A model generated the notes under the pieces. It was not told the DNA's origin. It saw only the letters and a list, made by a program, of their open reading frames with translations, and ran no database searches. Both the position numbers and the translations under genes were made by a program. DNA of 64,000 nt from Thinopyrum elongatum (taxonomy: Eukaryota > Streptophyta > Magnoliopsida > Poales > Poaceae): positions 360,410,921 through 360,474,920 of the forward strand of contig CM022297.1 in NCBI GenBank assembly GCA_011799875.1. Reading direction: 5' to 3'. Shown here piece by piece: positions 45,905-57,826 of this stretch (position 1 is its first letter; each line of letters begins with the position of its first letter).

Positions 45905-46244
45905 TGACGGTGGGTCAAGCAGACTGAGAGGAGAAAGAGAGAGTGTGAGACATGAGCTGTGGGGTGACGTGGTCCGATTGACAATGATCGGACTGACCAT
46001 TGGACTCCCCCAAAGCACACTTAGATTTGGGAACGGTTTGTGAGATTTCGGATGTCCGGACCGGTCCGATCCAATTTGATGATCCACGTTGGATGGTTAT
46101 AAGTGTCTGGACAACCCATTTCATACATTTGTGTGTGTCTCGATGATCTGCGTTTGGAGATGTCCTTCTCCATGCAGCACCGCATATGTTGGGGGCAGGG
46201 CTTTTCTCTTTCAAACTAGAGCCTCCAGCTCATTCCTTGCTCAG

Positions 46245-46400
46245 GCTCCATGGAGCCCTTTTTAAAAAGTGAAAACAAAATTTTAAGTTTCAGAATAATT
46301 TGAAAAAAGATCGACATGTGCATATGGATGTATTATGCATGTGTATATATTTTCATGATGAAATACTTAAGACGTGAGCTGCACATCTTTTTCAAAAAGA
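46245..46400. repeat. Fragment related to the 44348-44730 MITE
   Basis: Shares 'gctccatggagcc' plus an AT-rich block with 'tttcatgatgaaata' and 'gacgtgagctgcac', resembling one half of the upstream Mutator-type MITE. The opposite inverted end was not found. Confidence 0.45.
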
Positions 46401-46764
46401 CATCCACGTGCTGCGTTGGAAGATCATCGGATGGACTCTGATCTTCAACCATGGTTCATGGGTAGCCTGCCCACCACAGGTACGTTTGGTAGCCCGCTTA
46501 GAGGCCAACCAGGCCCGCACGGGATAAAACTAGTTTGTTTGGCTGCCCGCATACACTATTTGACCCGCATTGCACGGAGATTAAAACACCTCTCAGCCAG
46601 GCTCGCTAGGAACGGCCGAATCGGCAGTTTCTAACGAGCCAGGCTCGGCCGAGGGAGGGGAGTGGAATGCGGCGCTGAGTTCGTGTGACCACGGAGATGG
46701 CGCGAGCTCGCGCGCCTGTCTGAAAAATCGACGGAGGATTTCGGCTCACCTCCCGCCGATTCGG

Positions 46765-47264
46765 TCGCCCTATATAGCCCCCTTCGCCTCACCGCCGGAA
46801 CTCCCGCCACCCTTCTCCCCCCTTTCGAGCTCTCCCGCCGACGCGCATCGGCATCGACGAGCAGGTAAGCGGCGCTCCTTCCCCGTCCGGCGGTCCACGG
46901 CGGCGGCGACTCGTGACCTCTTCTTCTCCGACCGTTTCGGCGTCTCTCTCGAGCTGCAGCGATGGCCTCTTTGAGTTAAATCACCCCCTTCTCTATACTC
47001 GATGTAGGTAGATCTGAAACCATGTGCTAGGGTTTGATGTTCGAGCTTGTGGTAGGGTTTGATCCGTGGGCATATTGTAGCATGCTAGGGCTGTAATTGG
47101 GTGGCGGTCTGTGAGATTGTGATCTTGTAGCATGCTAGGTAGTGTTCAACACACTGGATTGGTAGCTAGTTGTGATGTATGTTGCTCATATCGTGCTATG
47201 TTGAGCTAGATTGTCCGGTAGTGTGTGCTATGCTCATTGTCAATGTGTGCTGCGATTGTAGGAC
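46765..47264 (+). promoter_or_regulatory. Promoter, 5' UTR and leader intron of the SANT-like gene
   Basis: A TATA-like 'cctatatagcc' is at about 46770. A leader intron with a GTAAGC donor at 46865 and a 'attgtag' acceptor ending at 47261 places the first ATG at 47265, four bases into the second exon. Confidence 0.55.
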
Positions 47265-48369
47265 ATGACCACACAAACACAAGATCTTAGCCAGGCCCTT
47301 GTCCTGTCTGAGAGCCAGTTCACTCCGTCCTATGTCGAGGACTCCTAGCCCCCCCTCTATGAACAAATGCCTCTTGATTCAGATGTGTTCGAGGTTTCAG
47401 GCACGGGTCCTCCTTTTTTGCCTACTGCCTTTGTGCTCGCTGAGCCAAGTGATGCTGCTGTTGCCACTGCACAAACGACAACAACAAAGGCAAAGAAGGA
47501 TGGTGGGGGGAACAACATGAAGTGGCAGCCGTTGATATCCACGTTCGTGCTTAACAAGATGTGTGAGCTCATATCTAGTGGGGTTAGGACTGACAAGGGC
47601 TTCAAGGAGGTGCACTTGAACACCGTTGCAAAGCAGTTGTTCGAGTTCTGTGGCCAGGAGGTGACCTCCACCCAGGTCTACAACCACCTGAGGAAGTGGA
47701 GAGCTCGATGGATCACAATATCCAAGCTCGGAGATCTTAGCAACGCCTCATGGGATCAGAACACTTTCTCAATCATTCTGGAGTCAGAGCACTGCACCGG
47801 CCACGTTGCGGTTAGCTCATGCCCCCCTTGTTTTTCACACTGTTAACCATTGCCTTCTCGCAACTAACAACGTTGTGTTTCTTTATTAGGACCACCCCAA
47901 AGACGCTGAGTTCCTCAACACACCCATCCAGAACTACAACCAGATGCAGCACATCTTCTCCTTTGGGCTGGCTACTGGCAAGCATGCCATGGGCTCCGAT
48001 GAGCCTCTCGGTTTGCCCATGCCTGAGTTTCGAGAGACCCCGAACGCAGAGGCAGTCGTTGATGGCCTTGACAAGCCCTATGAGAACGTCCCAATGCTTG
48101 ATAGGAAGAGGAAGAGGGGCGACTTGATGGAGGAGGAGATCCGTGTCTTCACCAGCATGACTGAGACCGTGAAGGAGGTGGCAACTGCCATCAGGGAGAG
48201 CAAGTCCCTCGACGTTTACCCTGAGTTGTACACCGCCATCATAGACCAAGGTGGCTTCAGCCAGGAGGCTCTGATGGCTGCTCCAAGCCACCTACTTGAC
48301 AACAAGAACCAGGGTGTTGGGTTTGTTGCCATGGCAGACGATCACAGGGTGCTCTGGCTCAGGAGATGA
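47265..48369 (+). pseudogene. Myb/SANT-like DNA-binding protein of PIF/Harbinger origin
   Basis: Harbinger ORF1 proteins carry a Myb/SANT-like domain that binds transposon ends and helps move the transposase into the nucleus. Exons 47265-47810 and 47890-48369 are joined by a 79-bp intron. The domain (about 47515-47760) shows KWQPLISTFVLNKMCELI, KGFKEVHLNTVAKQLFEF and TQVYNHLRKWRARWITI. The second exon has NQMQHIFSFGLATGKHAMGS, a block conserved in cereal relatives, the basic motif LDRKRKRGD and a helical C-terminus. A TAG at 47346-47348 interrupts the frame. Translation from the ATG at 47367 would still give an intact domain protein of 307 residues, so partial function cannot be excluded. Confidence 0.7.
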
Positions 48370-48766
48370 TTGGGCAAGCACTACTACTAGACGTAGTGCT
48401 GCCTTTGGTTACCGCGTGCATGATCCTCGACGGCGATGGCGACGACAATGACGATGACGACGCACATTTTGTGTAGCTAGGGCTTGAAAACTATTTGATG
48501 GTTTATATATTTTGCTGAGGTGGTATATACTAACCCCTCAAGATGATGGTAAACTTGCGGTGGTAGGATTACACCCTCTTTTCGATGTAGTGGTAGGATG
48601 ACACCATAGTAGTGCTAGGTTGAACATGCTCTATCGTATGATCATGCATGCTTACTACTGCTCTTCTGCTCCATTGCTTGTTGTTTGTGTGCTCAGTTGC
48701 TTGCTGCTTGTGTGCTCCATTGCTTGCTGCTTGAAGTATTGCTCTTGTGCACTGCTAGGACAAGTG
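48370..48766 (+). other. 3' flank of SANT-like gene
   Basis: No gene. Contains repeated 'gctccattgcttg(c/t)tg' phrases at about 48669-48735, a short imperfect direct repeat. Ends at the Gypsy insertion point; aagtg (48762-48766) would be the target duplication. Confidence 0.5.
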
Positions 48767-49402
48767 TGATGCGTCTCCAACGTATCTATATTTTTTTATT
48801 ATTCCATGCTATTATATTATCAATCTTGGATGTTTTATATACACTTTAAAGCAATTATATATCATTTTTTGGGACTAACCTATTAACTTAGTGCCCAGTG
48901 CCACTTGCTGTTTTTTTGCTTATTTTTGGTTTTGCGGAATATCAGTACCAAACGAAGTCCAAATGCCACGAAACATTTTGGAGATTTTTTTCTAGACAAA
49001 AAAGACACTAGAACCTTCAGGAGAAGACCAGACGATGGACCGTGGGCCCATAAGACACCAGGGCAAGCCCAGGGGTGGTAGGCGCGCCCTGATATGTTGT
49101 GGGGCCCACGTGGCTCCGTTTGACCTAACTCCGCCTCTATAAATTCTCTAAAATCATGAAACCAACAGAGGAGTCCACGAAATACTTTTTCCGCCGCCGC
49201 AAGTTCCAGAACCACGAGATCTCATCTGGAGGCCTTTTCCGGCACTCTGCCGGAGGGGGATTCGATCACGGAGGGGGCTATTCATCATCCTTGCTGCCCT
49301 CCGATGATGCGTGAGTAGTTTACCACGGACCTATGGGTCCATAGTTAGTAGCTAGATGGCTTCTTCTCTCTATTTGATCTTTAATACAATGTTCTTCGAG
49401 AT

Positions 49403-52400
49403 TGATGTCTACTACGCAACTTTATTCTTGTAGACTCATGTTGGGCCTCCAAGCGCAGAGTTTTGTAGGACAGTAGCAAATTTCCCTCAAGTGGATGACC
49501 TAAGTTTTATCAATCCGTGGGAGGCGTAGGATGAAGATGGTCTCTCTCAAACAACCCTGCAACCAAATAACAAAGAGTCTCTTGTGTCCCCAACACACCA
49601 AATACAATGGTAAATTGTATAGGTGCACTAGTTCAGCGAAGAGATGGTGATACAAGTGTAATATGGATAGTAGATATTGATTTTTGTAACAGTAACAAAA
49701 GAAAACAACAAGGTAGCAAGTAAAAAAAGTGAGCACAAACGGTATTACAATGCTTGAAAATGAGGCCTAGGGTCTGTACTTTCGCTAGTGCAATCTCTCA
49801 ATAATGCTAATATAATTGGAACATATAACCAACCCTCAACGTGCGATGAAGAATCACTCCAAAGTTCTTATCTAGCGGAGAACATAAGACGAAATTGTTT
49901 GTAAGGTACGAAACCACCTCAAAGTTATCCTTTTCGATCGATCTATCCAAGAGTTCGTACTAAAATAACACCCAGTTATCCTTTCCGATCGATCTTTCCA
50001 AGAGTTCTTACTAAAATAATGTAACACCCCCAGTGTCATGCTACAGTAATCCCCTGTTAATGGTGTCATGTCACCACGATTACTGTTCTTAAACTCACGT
50101 TGGTTCGGAATCGGTTCAAATTCAAATCTAAAACAAAATCGAAATAAAAGTTTTCAGATGTTAAATCTAAAATGTTCACAATATTCTTTAAATTCAGCTG
50201 ATCATTGTCATGTTGGAACCAACCTCGTTTGGATTCACATAGTGTCCCTGAAATTTTATTCAGTGGACCAACAACCAATTATTTGAGCTTTTCAATTTCT
50301 AAAAATAGTTAAACAATCCCAAACGGTTTGAAAACTTTTGTGCAGCCCCAAGGTGTTTCCCTGTATTTGTGTGACACATTTCATATTAAACAAAAATCAA
50401 TTGCTATCTAAACTAAATAGGAAATAGTAGCAGTTTTTGTTACAGAAATGTAAAATAGGAAAATGGCACTATGCACTTAGGCCTAGCAATGCACAGACCT
50501 TGGCCCAGCCCAACAACCCCCCTCTGTATCTCCTTCCTACTGCTCACAGGAGCACGTTGGACGCCTGTGCGCCGTCCATGGCGCGGCTAGCGCACGCGTC
50601 CGTCATCCGGCGACCCTCCTCGCGGGTTAAGAGCATCCCCGACCCCCCGGACAAACCCTAACCCACTTGCCCCTCTCCCCCTCGGTTCCTCCCCTTCCCC
50701 ACAGCCCGCAACCGGGCTGCCGTGGCCATGGTCGTCATCGTCGTTGCGGCCACCGACTTCCCCGGCGCCTGAAAAGATGTCCGGAGCTGCGCCATGGACG
50801 TCTCCTTCGACTAGTGTTACCGGTTCGAGCGGGGAAGCACTACATCGCCGGGATCGACGCGTCTTCCTCGCCTACGGCTGCCACTGCCCCGCTCCCGATC
50901 TACCTCACCGGAGCTCCTCCGCCACGCCGGCCGCGTCCTCCGCTCCCCCCGTGAGCTCCTCTCCCCATTCCCCCTATTTGCCCCTCGATTTGGTCGCCGT
51001 AGGTCGCCGTTCCACCGTCGTGGCCGCTTGCTCCCGTTGAGGCCGCCATGGCCTGAGCTCCGCGCTCACCCGCACGCGTATGACTGCCCGTGTCCAGTCC
51101 CGCGTGCCCCGCGCCTGCCCTCGTGTGCCCAGCCGTGCCCCCTGACCGCGCCCGGCGCGCCCCTGCCCGTCCGCCCGTTGCCGCTCACGCGCGCCCGTGC
51201 TGACTGCTGCTCGTGCTGCTCTGTTGCTGCTCCTTCTGCTGCTCCCGCTCGCTGCTCTCGATGCATTCTGCTGCTGCCGCTACTTGGCCGCAGCTGCGTC
51301 TGCTCCCTGCTCCTTGTAACGCTGCTGCTTGCTGTTGCTAAATGCCTACTCCTGTTGCTGCTATATGTACTGCTCATGCCGCTGCTGTTGCTGGTTGCCA
51401 TGACCGTGAGTGTGTGTTCGTGTGTGTGCACGGCTGTGCCACGGCCGGCCCTTATTTAATTAGTGTAGGCTTAGTTAGAAGTACTACTAGTTTAGTGCTA
51501 AGTTAATCTAGTAGTAGATGACATGTAGACCCCATTAAATAAGTTTGATTTATTTGTTTGTTTAGGTAAATAGTCTATGACATGTGGGCCACACCTGCCC
51601 TTTTGACTAGTCAATTTGCCTTGGTCAACTTGAATTATTACTAATTTCATAAAATTGCTAAAACTTTAAAAATTAATATAAAATAAACCGTAACTCGGAT
51701 TAAAATACTTTGAACATGAAAGTTGCTCAGAACGACGAGACGAATCCGAATACGCGGTCCGTTCATCCGCCACGCATCCCTAGCATAACAAACTTGCAAC
51801 CGTTCCCCTCTTATCGTCTGTCCGATAATTCCAAAGACCTGGGAAATATCGTCAGATATTCTCCCGCTCCGTCTGATACGTGTAATGCTGCGTTAGACTA
51901 CCCCTAGCACCGTGTATCGTATTTGTCATGCTCATGTTTGCTCTATATTTATACTGTTTCCTCCCCCTCTTCTCTCTTGATAGAGTCGGTACCGATGCAG
52001 CTCCGAAGTTCGACGACCCCTGAAGACCTTGCCCTTGCCGCCGAGCAACCAGGCGCCCCTTTTGATCATCCCGATATCGCCCATTCTATTTCTCATGCTT
52101 GCATTAGAATTGCTGCTGCTGCTGCTGCTTTACCTATTCTGATGCATAGCCTGTTCATTGTAACCTGCTGTTGATAATTACCTACATATCCTAAACTGTT
52201 TAGTCTAGGCTGGGTAGAGACCTATCAGTGACCCCACTTATCCCGACTGCCGCGCTGGATCGTCAGAAGACCCGATCAACGGGATTGAAGACCAGGACCC
52301 GACACCGCACATCACCCCCTTTAGTTGTAACGACACTGCAGCGTTACTATCGAGTGCCGAGGGTGAAACCTCTTGTAGCACTTCTGATGTTAACTCTGTA

Positions 52401-55105
52401 GAGTAGCTATTCGGTCGTGGTCATCGAGGGTGATTCCTCCTTCACCACTTCCGGTAACGACGCTGTCGTGCAACACATCAAGTGTGAACCCATCGAGGGT
52501 GAATCCTCCGAGTTCACCTTGACAGACACATCGAGTAGGAATCCAACGAGGGTGATACCTCGGATTCCCCTGATGTTATGGACACACGGATACTTGGACT
52601 TTACACTGTTACTTGGATAGGCGGGTCGACCCTGAGGGGTACCCGCGTGCGCCTGAGAGGCGAGTGTTGTGAAGACGGGTGCCAGTGTGGTGCCCGAGTG
52701 GTGAATACGAGGCGCGGCCGGGCATTCTTAACCCTTGCAGCAAGTCCTCGAGACGGGGCGACGGGGTCACATCTTTCGTGAGTCTCTGCTTGTTACCGCA
52801 AGCCCCTAGTCCAAATGATTTGGATATTTGATCCGAGCAGGCCTCTGGTCTGATAGCACTAACCATCACGTGGGCATAGTATGGGCGTTCTGCATCGTAT
52901 GCATCAGCCGAAAGCTCTGTCAGACGTCTAGTTCAGCATGGTGGCACGGACGGACCGGCGCCTTCCTGTAGTGTTGGTGCCTGGCTTCACCGTGTGCGCA
53001 ACGACCCGGAGGGCGAGGGGCGATGGCCAAGACCCCCTTGCGCTTAGGATGTAGACCGGCGGGGACCTCTCTGCTGAGCTGTAGGTAGGGTTGCGATGTG
53101 TCGTTTGACCGAGGCCGGGCATGACCCAGGAAAGTGTGTCCGGCCGGAGTTAATCGAGCGTGTTGGGTAAGTTGGTGCACCCCTGCAGGGAAGAACACTT
53201 CTATCGATAGCCGGTCCTACGGTAAAGGACACTCGGAGTTGTATCCTGATTGATACAATTTAGAACTGGATACTTGGATACTATGGCTCTGGGATTGCTT
53301 CTCGCAGGGAGCCGAGAAGGGATCTCAGGACGAGGTTGATGACTGTATGGCTCTGGGATTGCTTTCTCGCAGGGAGTCGAGAAAGGATCTCTGGGTGAGG
53401 ATGAGACCAAATGATACTGCTACATTATATTGTACTGTTCTACTCTCTTCTGTTGCTGCAAGACCGCTGAAGATGATGAAGATGCTAGTCTTCGATAGGA
53501 CTAGGCCTTCTCTCTATTCTTGCCTTTCTGCAGCCCAGTCCACATTTACAGCCTCCCTTTGAAAATGTTGCATATGTAGTGTAGATCCTTGCTTGCTGAG
53601 TACTCACGGTTGCCTTGCTTTCTTTTTCTCCCCATGTCAGTTTGCCGAGACCAGATGACAGAGCCCCTGAGACAGCTGCTCCGTTGACGTTTACTACTAC
53701 CACCAACGAGGATGTTTCTACTATGAGCTTGCCGACAACCAGGAGTAGGTTCGGAGGGTCCCAGGCAGGAGGCCTACGCCTTTCGATCATAGTGTTTTAT
53801 TTTGCCCCGCCTTTCTAAAGGCCTTTTCTGTTTTTGTTTCATATCTATACTCAGATATCTGATGCTTCCGCTGACGCTTGTACGCAAGTTTATGTATTCG
53901 AGCCCTCGAGGCCCCTGGCTTGTAATATAAAGCTTGTATGACTTTATTTATGTTTTAGAGTTGTGTTGTGATATCTTCCCGTGAGTCCTTAGGCTTGATC
54001 GTGTGCATTTGCGTGTATGATTAGTGCACGGTTGAGCCGGGGGCGTCACAAATAACACCATATGATACACATCAACCAACTCTAATGTCACCTAGATACT
54101 CCAATGTCACCACGAGTTTCCGTGAGTTGATTATACGATATGCATCAAACAATTTTAGATTCATAATACTCAATCCAACACAAAAAACCTCAAAGAGTGC
54201 CCCAAGATTTCTACCGGAGAAACAAGGACGAAAACGTGCATCAACCCCTATGCATAGATTACCCCAATGTCACCTTGGAAATCCGTGAGTTGAGTGCCAA
54301 AACATATATCAAGTGAATCAATATGATACCCCATTGTCACCACGGGCATTCATAGCAAGACATACATCAAGTGCTCTCAAATCCATAAAAGTATTCAATC
54401 CGATAAGAACGAAAACTCAATTCATCACAACAAGACAGAGAGGGGAAAGCACCATATGATCCAACTATATTAACAAAGCTCGCGATACATCAAGATCATG
54501 CCAACTCAAGAACACGAGAGAGAGAGAGAGATTAAACACATAGCTACTTGTACAAACCCTCAACCCTGAGGGTGGACTACTCCCTCCTCATCATGGCAGC
54601 CATCGGGATGATGAAGATGGCTATCGGTAATGATTTCCCCCTCCGAGACGGTGACAGAACAGGGTCTAGATTGGTTTTTCGTGGCTACAGAGGCTTGCGG
54701 CGACGAAACTTCTGATCTAGGGTTATTTCTGGGGGTTTATATATATACATGATTTTTCAGCATTGGAATCATGCGAAGATGGGCCACGAGTAGCCCACAA
54801 GGTACCAGGGTGAGCCAGCCCCACCTGGCGCGCCCTGGTGCCTTGTGGGGCCCTCGTGGCTCTTCTGTCCCTCCCGCGAATCTTCTAGTGCCTCTTTTCT
54901 TCCAAAAAAATTGTCAAAAAGTTTCGCTGCATTTGGAGAACTTTGATTTCTGCACAAAAAACAACAACACGGTAGTTCTGCTAAAAACAACGTCAGTACA
55001 GGTTAGTTCCATTTAAATCATATAAAATTGCACCCAAACCATATAAAATTGTTGTAAACATGGCATGAATATTTCATAAATTATAGATACGTTGGAGACG
55101 TATCA
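49403..55105 (-). mobile_element. Solo LTR of a Gypsy family, itself interrupted
   Basis: The minus strand starts TGATACGTCTCCAACG (55105) and the plus end is TGATGTCTACTACGCAAC (49403). A perfect gagat duplication flanks it (49398-49402, 55106-55110). Without the nested Sukkula-like LTR it is about 1667 bp. No internal domain, so it is a solo LTR. It holds a short (GA)n run near 54515. Confidence 0.9.
50020..54050. mobile_element. 4.0-kb solo LTR, Sukkula-like (LARD)
   Basis: Termini TGTAACACCCCC and GGGGGCGTCACA, 4031 bp, with a perfect aataa duplication (50015-50019, 54051-54055). Very long non-coding LTRs of this kind belong to large retrotransposon derivatives such as barley Sukkula; I recognise phrases like 'agttgctcagaacgacgag' and 'ccgggcatgaccc' from such LTRs. 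It contains a CTG-rich block (51200-51400). ORFs inside (50667-51459, 52417-52781, 53485-53818) lie in low-complexity or unconserved sequence and are not genes. Orientation is uncertain. Confidence 0.8.
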
Positions 55106-56039
55106 GAGATCTATTCGATGTAATGACTTTTTGCGGTGTGTTTGTTGGGATCCGATGAATTGTGAGTTTATGATCAGATCTATCCATGAATATTATTTGA
55201 GTTTTCTTTGAACTCTTTTGTGCATGATTATTATAGCCTCGTATTTCTTCTCCGGTTTATTGGTTTGGTTTGGCCAACTAGATTGATTTATCTTGCCATG
55301 GGAAGAGGTGCTTTGTAATGGGTTCGATCTTTAGGTGCTCAATCCCAATGACAAAAGGGGACATGACATGCATGTGTCGTTGCTATTAAGGGTAAAAAGA
55401 TGGGATTTATTTTATACATGAGTTTATCTTGTCTACATCATGTCATCTTGCTTAAGGCGTTACTCCATTCTTCCATGAACTTAATACACTAGATGCATGC
55501 TGGATAGCGGTCGATGTGTGGAGTAATAGTAGTAGATGCAGAATCATTTTGGTCTACTTGTCTCGGACGGGATGCCTATATACATGATCATTGCCTTGGA
55601 TATCGTCATAGTTATTTGCTTTTCTATCAATTGCCCAACAGTAATTTGTTTACCCACCGTATGCTATTTTTATGAGAGAAGCCTCTAGTGAAAACTATGG
55701 CCCCCGGGTCTATCTTTACCACCTATTAAAACTAAAAAATATTTTGCTGCAATTTTCTTTTATTTATTTTATTTTGTATTTTTGCGATCTATCTATCAAA
55801 AACTATACAATTTAATCTTGCTCGTAACCGTCAAGGGATTGACAAACCCTTGTTCGCGTTGGGTTGCAAGTATTTGTTGTTTGTGTGAAGGTGCTGTTCA
55901 CTAGTCATCGCTTGGTTCTCCTACTGGATTGATAACGTTGGTTTCGCAACTGAGGGAAATACTTATCTCTATTGTACTGCATCATCCTCTCCTCTCCGAG
56001 GAAATCCCAACGCAGCTCACAAGTACCAGGAAGAATTTC

Positions 56040-56057
56040 TGGCGCCGTTGCCGGGGA
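56040..56057 (+). other. Primer-binding site, tRNA-Asp type
   Basis: TGGCGCCGTTGCCGGGGA is exactly complementary to the 3' end of plant tRNA-Asp and lies 11 nt after the LTR end. Confidence 0.9.
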
Positions 56058-56276
56058 GACATCATCAACAACTATCAAGTACCTTTGCATAAACTTTCAT
56101 CTCCTTGCATTTACATTATTTTCCATTTGCCTCTCGTTTTCATCTCCCCCACTTCTAAAATGTTTTATCAAAAAAAAATATAACACAAAAATGTTCCACT
56201 TTGTTGCTTTGCTTGTTTGTTTGACATAATTGTATGCTTATTGGAAATCATAAAACGAAAACTTATGGATCCTTAT

Positions 56277-57812
56277 TGATAACCCACAAGTATAGGGGAT
56301 CGTTTGTAGCCTTCTTCGATAAATAAGAGTGTCGAACCCAACGAGGAGCTAAAGGTAGAACAAATATTCCCTCAAGTTCTATCGACCACCGATACAACTC
56401 TACGCACACTTGATGTTTGCTTTACCTAAAACAAGTATGAAACTATTTTGCAAGAATAAAACTATGAGTACTTTGTGAGAATAAAACTACAAATAAATTG
56501 CAAGGTAATAAAAGTGGATAGCTTTTGTCAACAAGAAAGTCATTTGTCCCTAGGCAATCGATAACAAGTACCGGTAATCATTCTTGTAATTTTATATGAG
56601 GGAGAGGCATGAGCTAACATACTTTCTCTACTTGGATCATATGCACTTATGATTGGACCCCTAGCAAGCATCCGCAACTACTAAAGATCATTAAGGTCGT
56701 GAAACCCAACCATAGCATTAAGTATCAAGTCCTCTTTACTCCCATACGCCATAACCCACTTATCCGCGTTTAGGCTGCTGTCACCCCCGCAACACCGACA
56801 ATAAGCAAACCATGAACATATTGCAACACCCTACAGTGAGGATCCCTCATGTTTGCGCGAGATGGAGGGTACCGTAGGACAGCACCATAAATAAAAAATA
56901 CAATCATACCAACCAAGATCACGATTAACCCACAGGACAAAACGGATCTACTCAAACATCATAGGATAACCAAATATCATTGGGAAATAATATATGGAGT
57001 TGAGCACCATGTTTAAGTAGAGATTACAGCGGGGAGAAGGGGTGTTACACCGCTGCATAGAGGGGGAGAAAGTTGGTGTTGACGGTAGCAAGATTGTTGA
57101 TGTAGATCGCCGTCACGATCCTAGCCCCGGCGGCACTCCGGCGCCACCGGGAGAGAAAGGGAGAGAGCCCCCCTCCTTCTTCTTCTTCCTTGGCCTCCCC
57201 CTAGATGGGAGGAGAGTTCCCCCTATGGTCCATGGCCTCCCCCTAGATGGGAGGAGAGTTCCCCCTATGGTCCATGGCCTCCATGGCGGCGGAGGGGCGG
57301 GAGCCCCTCCGAGATTGGATCTCCCTCTCTGTTCTCTTCTGTTTCGCGCTCCCCAGATCTGGCCCTTCACGGTTTCTTAAATTCCCGGAGATCCGTAATT
57401 CCAATTGTGCTGAAATTTTTACATGATTTTTTTCCATAAATTATCTTTCTTGCACCAGAAGAAGGGCCCCAACTAACCTTCGAGAAGGGCACAAGATACC
57501 TGGGCGTGCCAGGGGGTGCCCGGTGCGCCCTGGTGGGTTGTGGTCATTGTGGGCCCCCGTTTGCGTTGATTCCACCTCCCAAAAATCATAAATATTCCAA
57601 AATAATTCTTCATAAATTTTTATCGCGTTTGGACTTCGTTTGATATGGATTTTTTGTGAAACAAAAAACATGCAACAAACAGGAACTGGCACTGGGCACT
57701 GGATCAATAGGTTAGTCCAATAAATCATATAAAAAGTTGCCAAAAATGTGTGAAAGTTGTATAATATTGGCACGAAACAATCAAAAATTATAAATACGAT
57801 GGAGACGTATCA
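56277..57812 (-). repeat. 3' LTR with 42-bp internal duplication
   Basis: 1536 bp against 1495 bp for the partner LTR. The difference is a 42-bp tandem duplication (57192-57233 and 57234-57275, beginning ggcctccccctagatggg). ORFs at 56770-56955, 57042-57437 and 57441-57773 are LTR shadows with counterparts in the other LTR. Confidence 0.95.
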
Positions 57813-57826
57813 GCATCCCCAAGCTT
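57813..57826 (-). other. Polypurine tract
   Basis: On the minus strand AAGCTTGGGGATGC lies directly before the 3' LTR. It is the expected start site of plus-strand DNA synthesis. Confidence 0.75.

Larger units (their letters stand above)
44790..46165. mobile_element. Tourist-like MITE split by a Harbinger derivative
   Basis: The left end, GGGCATTCCAATGCAGAT, and the reverse complement of the right end, GGACATCTCCAAACGCAGAT, form an imperfect inverted pair. Flanks are tta on the left and ttc on the right, so the duplication is not perfect. The interior is interrupted at 44904-45904. Confidence 0.45.
46479..48766 (+). mobile_element. PIF/Harbinger element, left part
   Basis: The likely left end is GGTACGTTTGGTAGCC at 46479, a Tourist/PIF-like terminal motif. 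The element contains a Myb/SANT-like gene and is cut at 48767 by the Athila-like Gypsy insertion. The transposase ORF and right end would lie beyond that insertion, outside the window. The 3-bp duplication cannot be checked. Confidence 0.5.
48767..56028 (+). repeat. 5' LTR of Athila-like element, interrupted
   Basis: Starts TGATGCGTCTCCAACG (48767) and ends AAGTACCA (56028). The two parts, 48767-49402 and 55111-56028, make about 1554 bp without the insertion. Canonical landmarks of this LTR class are present: 'gagtagtttacc', 'tagctagatggcttc' before the break, and 'ttttgcggtgtgtttg', 'gatgcatgctggatagcgg' after it. Confidence 0.85.

Noticed and set aside
51028..51459. 143-codon plus-strand Leu/Pro-rich ORF
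   Set aside because: It lies in a CTG-rich block within the Sukkula-like solo LTR; simple-sequence effect.
49403..55105. Possibility of a truncated element rather than a solo LTR
   Set aside because: The perfect gagat duplication and TG...CA ends show a complete solo LTR.
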